Shown in pieces: positions 24,534 through 25,564 of a stretch of DNA of 25,564 nt; the stretch's first letter is position 1, and each line of letters begins with the position of its first letter. This stretch comes from Patescibacteria group bacterium (GTDB lineage Bacteria; Patescibacteriota; Microgenomatia; UBA10105). The notes under the pieces were generated by a model. The model searched no databases and was not told the origin of the DNA. It saw only the letters and a list, made by a program, of their open reading frames with translations. Both the position numbers and the translations under genes were made by a program. The stretch is from positions 1,146 to 26,709 of the forward strand of contig DQGR01000068.1 in the NCBI GenBank assembly GCA_003524845.1, read 5' to 3'.

Positions 24534-24701
24534 AGACTTTGAGATTAAAAGAAGTAATAGAGCAGATCTGCGATAAAAAAAATTCTTCATTAGAGGCTTA
24601 CTGAAGTGACTCGAGTTATTGAGTATTCTTGGAAACACACAAGTTAGCAAAGATTCTATAAAATCTTGAGTCGAATCTAAAATTAGTTTTTTGGGTACTC
24701 T

Positions 24702-24842
24702 ATGAAAGTAAAGCTCTACGCTAATAGTCTAAAACTTTTTATTGGTATTACTCATACTGACAATCATAGTATTTGCTTAGTTTGTAAGGAGAGAGCTTTC
24801 AAGTTACTCGTTAAATTAGGTCCAGTCCTGACAAGTCTGTAA
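24702..24842 (+). CDS. Possible small protein (46 aa), unrecognised
   Basis: ATG 24702 to TAA 24840 encodes a basic 46-residue peptide, MKVKLYANSLKLFIG..., with one CLVC (CxxC) pair and a hydrophobic tail ending LGPVLTSL. Its stop codon lies in the loop of an intrinsic terminator, as expected for a compact transcript end or a leader peptide. I recognise no family. No strong ribosome site is seen, and codon evidence is too short to judge, so this could be chance within a noncoding transcript. Confidence 0.3.
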   Translation: MKVKLYANSLKLFIGITHTDNHSICLVCKERAFKLLVKLGPVLTSL

Positions 24843-24859
24843 GAGCCGGACTGGTTTTT
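24822..24859 (+). terminator. Rho-independent terminator
   Basis: CCAGTCC (24822-24828) pairs with GGACTGG (24848-24854) across a 19-base loop and is followed directly by TTTTT on the plus strand. No T-run follows on the minus strand, so it ends a plus-strand transcript that starts within the intergenic region. Confidence 0.7.
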
Positions 24860-24960
24860 GGAATTCGCGGTAATTAATTGTTTAGCAGAACAAAAAAGCT
24901 TAAAAAATTATCATTCTTTGATTGAAAGTAATTTTTATTTTCAAGCGTATATCCCTGGAC

Positions 24961-24989
24961 TTGACAGAACTAATTACTTGAACTACGGT
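24961..24989 (+). promoter_or_regulatory. Candidate sigma-70 promoter for the last gene
   Basis: TTGACA at 24961-24966 and, after 17 bases, TACGGT (24984-24989), a poor -10 box. It lies about 170 bases before the ATG. The AT-rich palindrome at 25122-25133 is an alternative -10 region. Confidence 0.3.
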
Positions 24990-25157
24990 TTTAGGTAGTT
25001 TACAAATTAAAGAGTACAGAGGAAAAGGAAAATTGCCTCAGATCATTTTAAAACTTTATAAGAGCCTATTTTAGTTTAAGACCTTTAATTAATAATTACA
25101 GGTTATATATCGAAATTTGCTACTATATATAGTGGGTAACTCAGTTGGTTATTAAAT

Positions 25158-25564
25158 ATGAACAAGAAGTGGTTTTTAATACTAGGAATATTTTTTATTT
25201 TTGTTTTTACTAATTCTCCAGAAATTGTCTACGGACAGGAACAAGCAGCCGGAGTTGCCAACCCAATTCCGCTGACTGGACCAGAAATTGTCAACGGCGC
25301 AATTGTCTGTACGGGAGTCAGCGGCTATAAACTTTGTGATATTATCTACGAATCGGGAATATTTGGCGTTGTCTCCACCAGTCCGGCCGCCCAGTTTATT
25401 ATGGAAAATCGGGAGCCGGAGTCAAGTTATGTAATTTCCGAAGGTACCGCAGTAGTACGGGTTTCAGGAGTCAATGGGGCTATTGAAACAGGAACCCTGA
25501 TTACAACGTCCCGAGTCGCCGGGGTAGGACAACGGGCAGATCGGGGTGGATACGTCCTGGGAAG
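25158..25564 (+). CDS. Exported protein with the GVVS..GVGQ..GYVLG module (3' end outside window)
   Basis: The first 135 codons are visible. MNKKWFLILGIFFIFVFTNS is a signal peptide or N-terminal membrane anchor. After VYGQEQAAGVANPIPLTG comes a beta-rich module: EIVNGAIVCTGVSGYKLCD, YESGIFGVVSTSPAA, YVISEGTAVVRVSGVNG, IETGTLITTSRVAGVGQRA, RGGYVLG. The same ordered motifs (GTIVSV, GVVSTDPG, ALAGRVPVKI, IQNGDFIGASVTAGLGQKA, SGYYIGRALE) occur at about residues 2770-2862 of the giant protein across the intergenic region, so the two share a domain. It vaguely resembles autoproteolytic/chaperone-type tail-fibre modules (Peptidase_G2-like), but I cannot name it firmly. Likely extracytoplasmic; role unknown. 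No good Shine-Dalgarno precedes ATG 25158. Confidence 0.8.
   Translation, partial: MNKKWFLILGIFFIFVFTNSPEIVYGQEQAAGVANPIPLTGPEIVNGAIVCTGVSGYKLCDIIYESGIFGVVSTSPAAQFIMENREPESSYVISEGTAVVRVSGVNGAIETGTLITTSRVAGVGQRADRGGYVLG

Larger units (their letters stand above)
24256..25157. other. AT-rich divergent intergenic region
   Basis: About 900 bases between the start of the giant gene (minus) and the last gene (plus). Contents, described separately: operator-like TTGTC repeats and a candidate minus promoter next to the giant gene; a 16-bp hairpin at 24497-24533; a 46-codon ORF at 24702-24842 ending in an intrinsic terminator; a candidate plus promoter at 24961-24989; and a 12-bp palindrome ACTATATATAGT at 25122-25133. 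No tRNA-like or rRNA-like sequence was seen. Confidence 0.6.

Noticed and set aside
24256..25157. tRNA, tmRNA, RNase P RNA or riboswitch in the divergent gap
   Set aside because: No T-loop (GTTCRA), no tmRNA tag peptide and no recognisable riboswitch core seen on either strand.

Overview
The window looks like chromosomal DNA from an uncultivated Patescibacteria (CPR) bacterium, most plausibly of the Microgenomates type. The pointers are a short ComEC lacking its usual N-terminal domain and separated from its metallo-beta-lactamase part, LamG arrays with DECTG-type domain starts, four-helix-bundle suffix proteins, and a giant surface protein ending in a FDWWIVD-type domain. This lineage call is inferred from protein style; there is no rRNA gene to confirm it. 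The standard code is used, with TGA as a stop. No tRNA, rRNA, CRISPR array, transposase, integrase or reverse transcriptase was seen.

Layout: positions 1-3716 (plus strand) carry the 3' part of leuS, then comEA, a membrane-channel comEC and a separate ComEC-type metallo-beta-lactamase, i.e. a DNA-uptake set behind a housekeeping gene. Positions 3717-4117 are an AT-rich gap between convergent gene groups. Positions 4118-24255 (minus strand) are a ~20-kb run of five tightly spaced genes. In transcription order these are a 3152-aa protein with a MerR-type DNA-binding head, one membrane segment and a huge beta-repeat exterior; a four-helix-bundle protein; a 1774-aa DUF2341/LamG protein; a second four-helix-bundle protein; and a 1385-aa LamG protein. 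The [four-helix + LamG] unit is present twice, with the same LamG order. Positions 24256-25157 are an AT-rich divergent region with promoter- and operator-like repeats, a hairpin, a small ORF and an intrinsic terminator. At 25158 an exported protein begins and runs off the window; it carries the same module as the C-terminal part of the giant protein.

Working picture (inference): comEA, comEC and the metallo-beta-lactamase serve DNA import. The minus-strand cluster builds surface structures, with LamG arrays as adhesins or glycan binders and the giant protein as a stalk whose cytoplasmic end can bind DNA, possibly its own promoter.

A second theme is short repetitive DNA inside genes. A 95-bp element with terminal inverted repeats lies in frame inside leuS, a 93-bp relative lies between comEC and the lactamase gene, a fragment lies in the giant gene, and a perfect 30-bp palindrome lies in a LamG linker. 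A 9-bp tandem repeat (GTCNTATNN) forms the gene junctions of the minus-strand cluster and enters coding sequence in two reading frames.
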